Below are positions 63,768 to 64,000 of a stretch of DNA of 64,000 nucleotides, in pieces. Source of the stretch: Pseudomonas syringae (lineage in GTDB: Bacteria; Pseudomonadota; Gammaproteobacteria; Pseudomonadales; Pseudomonadaceae); the NCBI RefSeq assembly GCF_001698815.1, contig NZ_LGSI01000049.1, positions 62,001-126,000 of the forward strand. The letters are read 5' to 3'. Both the position numbers and the translations under genes were made by a program. The notes beneath the pieces are model-generated. The model saw only the letters and a list, made by a program, of their open reading frames with translations, searched no databases and was not told where the DNA came from. Numbering within the stretch: position 1 is the stretch's first letter; the number at the start of each line of letters is the position of its first letter.

Positions 63768-64000
63768 ATGAAAATCACTGGGCGAGTCGAGACCGAGGTC
63801 GTGACCGACGTAAAGTGTGACATTTGTAGACGCTCGACCCGTGTAGACGTCGGCGGGCTTCAGTTCGCCACTCTAAAAGCAAAATGGGGTTTTGGCACCA
63901 AGCATGACGGTGAGCGCTACGAATTTCACTTATGCGAGGGATGCTTTTTCGGCACGATTGCTTACTTCAAGCAAGAACGGCGAATACAGGATCTGTTCGA
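63768..64000 (+). CDS. Small zinc-ribbon protein, cut by window end
   Basis: At least 77 aa (MKITGRVETEVVTDVKCDIC, then CEGCFF), open to the window end. Two CxxC pairs about 36 residues apart suggest a zinc ribbon. A YFKQERR helix follows. Complete length and role cannot be seen. Confidence 0.65.
   Translation, partial: MKITGRVETEVVTDVKCDICRRSTRVDVGGLQFATLKAKWGFGTKHDGERYEFHLCEGCFFGTIAYFKQERRIQDLF

Noticed and set aside
1..64000. CRISPR array or tRNA attachment site
   Set aside because: No regularly spaced direct repeats and no tRNA-like cloverleaf were noticed on either strand.

Overview
The window is from a Pseudomonas chromosome (P. fluorescens/P. syringae-like by gene content). The first 13.7 kb is ordinary core genome: pyrD, rmf, rlmKL, a CHASE-PAS-GGDEF diguanylate cyclase, dacB, yggL and a BvgAS/Roc-like two-component pair. 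Everything after about 13.75 kb looks like accessory DNA built up in layers.

At 13.46-13.79 kb only the C-terminal part of a receiver domain survives. It abuts a Tn7-like transposition operon on the minus strand, in the order tnsA, a short tnsB-like gene, full-length tnsB, tnsC, tniQ (20.5 to 14.0 kb). Next come an unknown protein and a KfrA/TnpT-like coiled-coil DNA-binding protein. From 23 to 30.5 kb there are small orphan genes, an integron-like string of cassettes with attC sites but no visible integrase (25.6-26.9 kb), a HEPN-like protein, an IS1182-family element whose transposase carries an in-frame TAA, and a 200 bp MITE-like element.

From 30.5 to 56.9 kb lies a high-GC, apparently intact extracellular contractile injection system (eCIS) locus in two divergent operons. 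The minus operon (45.3 to 30.5 kb) encodes a tube-initiator-like protein, a LysM/tail-X-like protein, a VgrG/gpD-like hub, a gpV-like spike, a small protein, gp25, two baseplate J-like proteins, a tail protein I/beta-helix protein, a very large DUF6519/beta-helix protein and a coiled-coil protein. The plus operon (45.5 to 56.9 kb) encodes one sheath, one tube, a gp26-like zinc protein, a disordered protein, a DUF4255/Pvc16 terminator, a Pvc15-type AAA+ ATPase, a small protein and a 1253-residue DUF4157 protein with polymorphic-toxin architecture, the best effector candidate.

Right of the eCIS are a 5'-truncated coiled-coil gene, an IS3/IS150-type element, and a divergent cluster: a predicted Thr-type Ntn hydrolase (proteasome-like) facing a three-gene overlapping operon of pentapeptide-repeat membrane protein, minimal nucleotidyltransferase and small helical protein. 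A pgeF paralogue and two small genes, the last cut by the window end, finish the window.

The most interesting possibilities are the eCIS carried next to, and perhaps mobilised by, a Tn7-like element; its DUF4157 effector; and the Ntn hydrolase/pentapeptide/nucleotidyltransferase cluster, which matches no named system I know. All function calls are from reading sequence motifs, without database searches.
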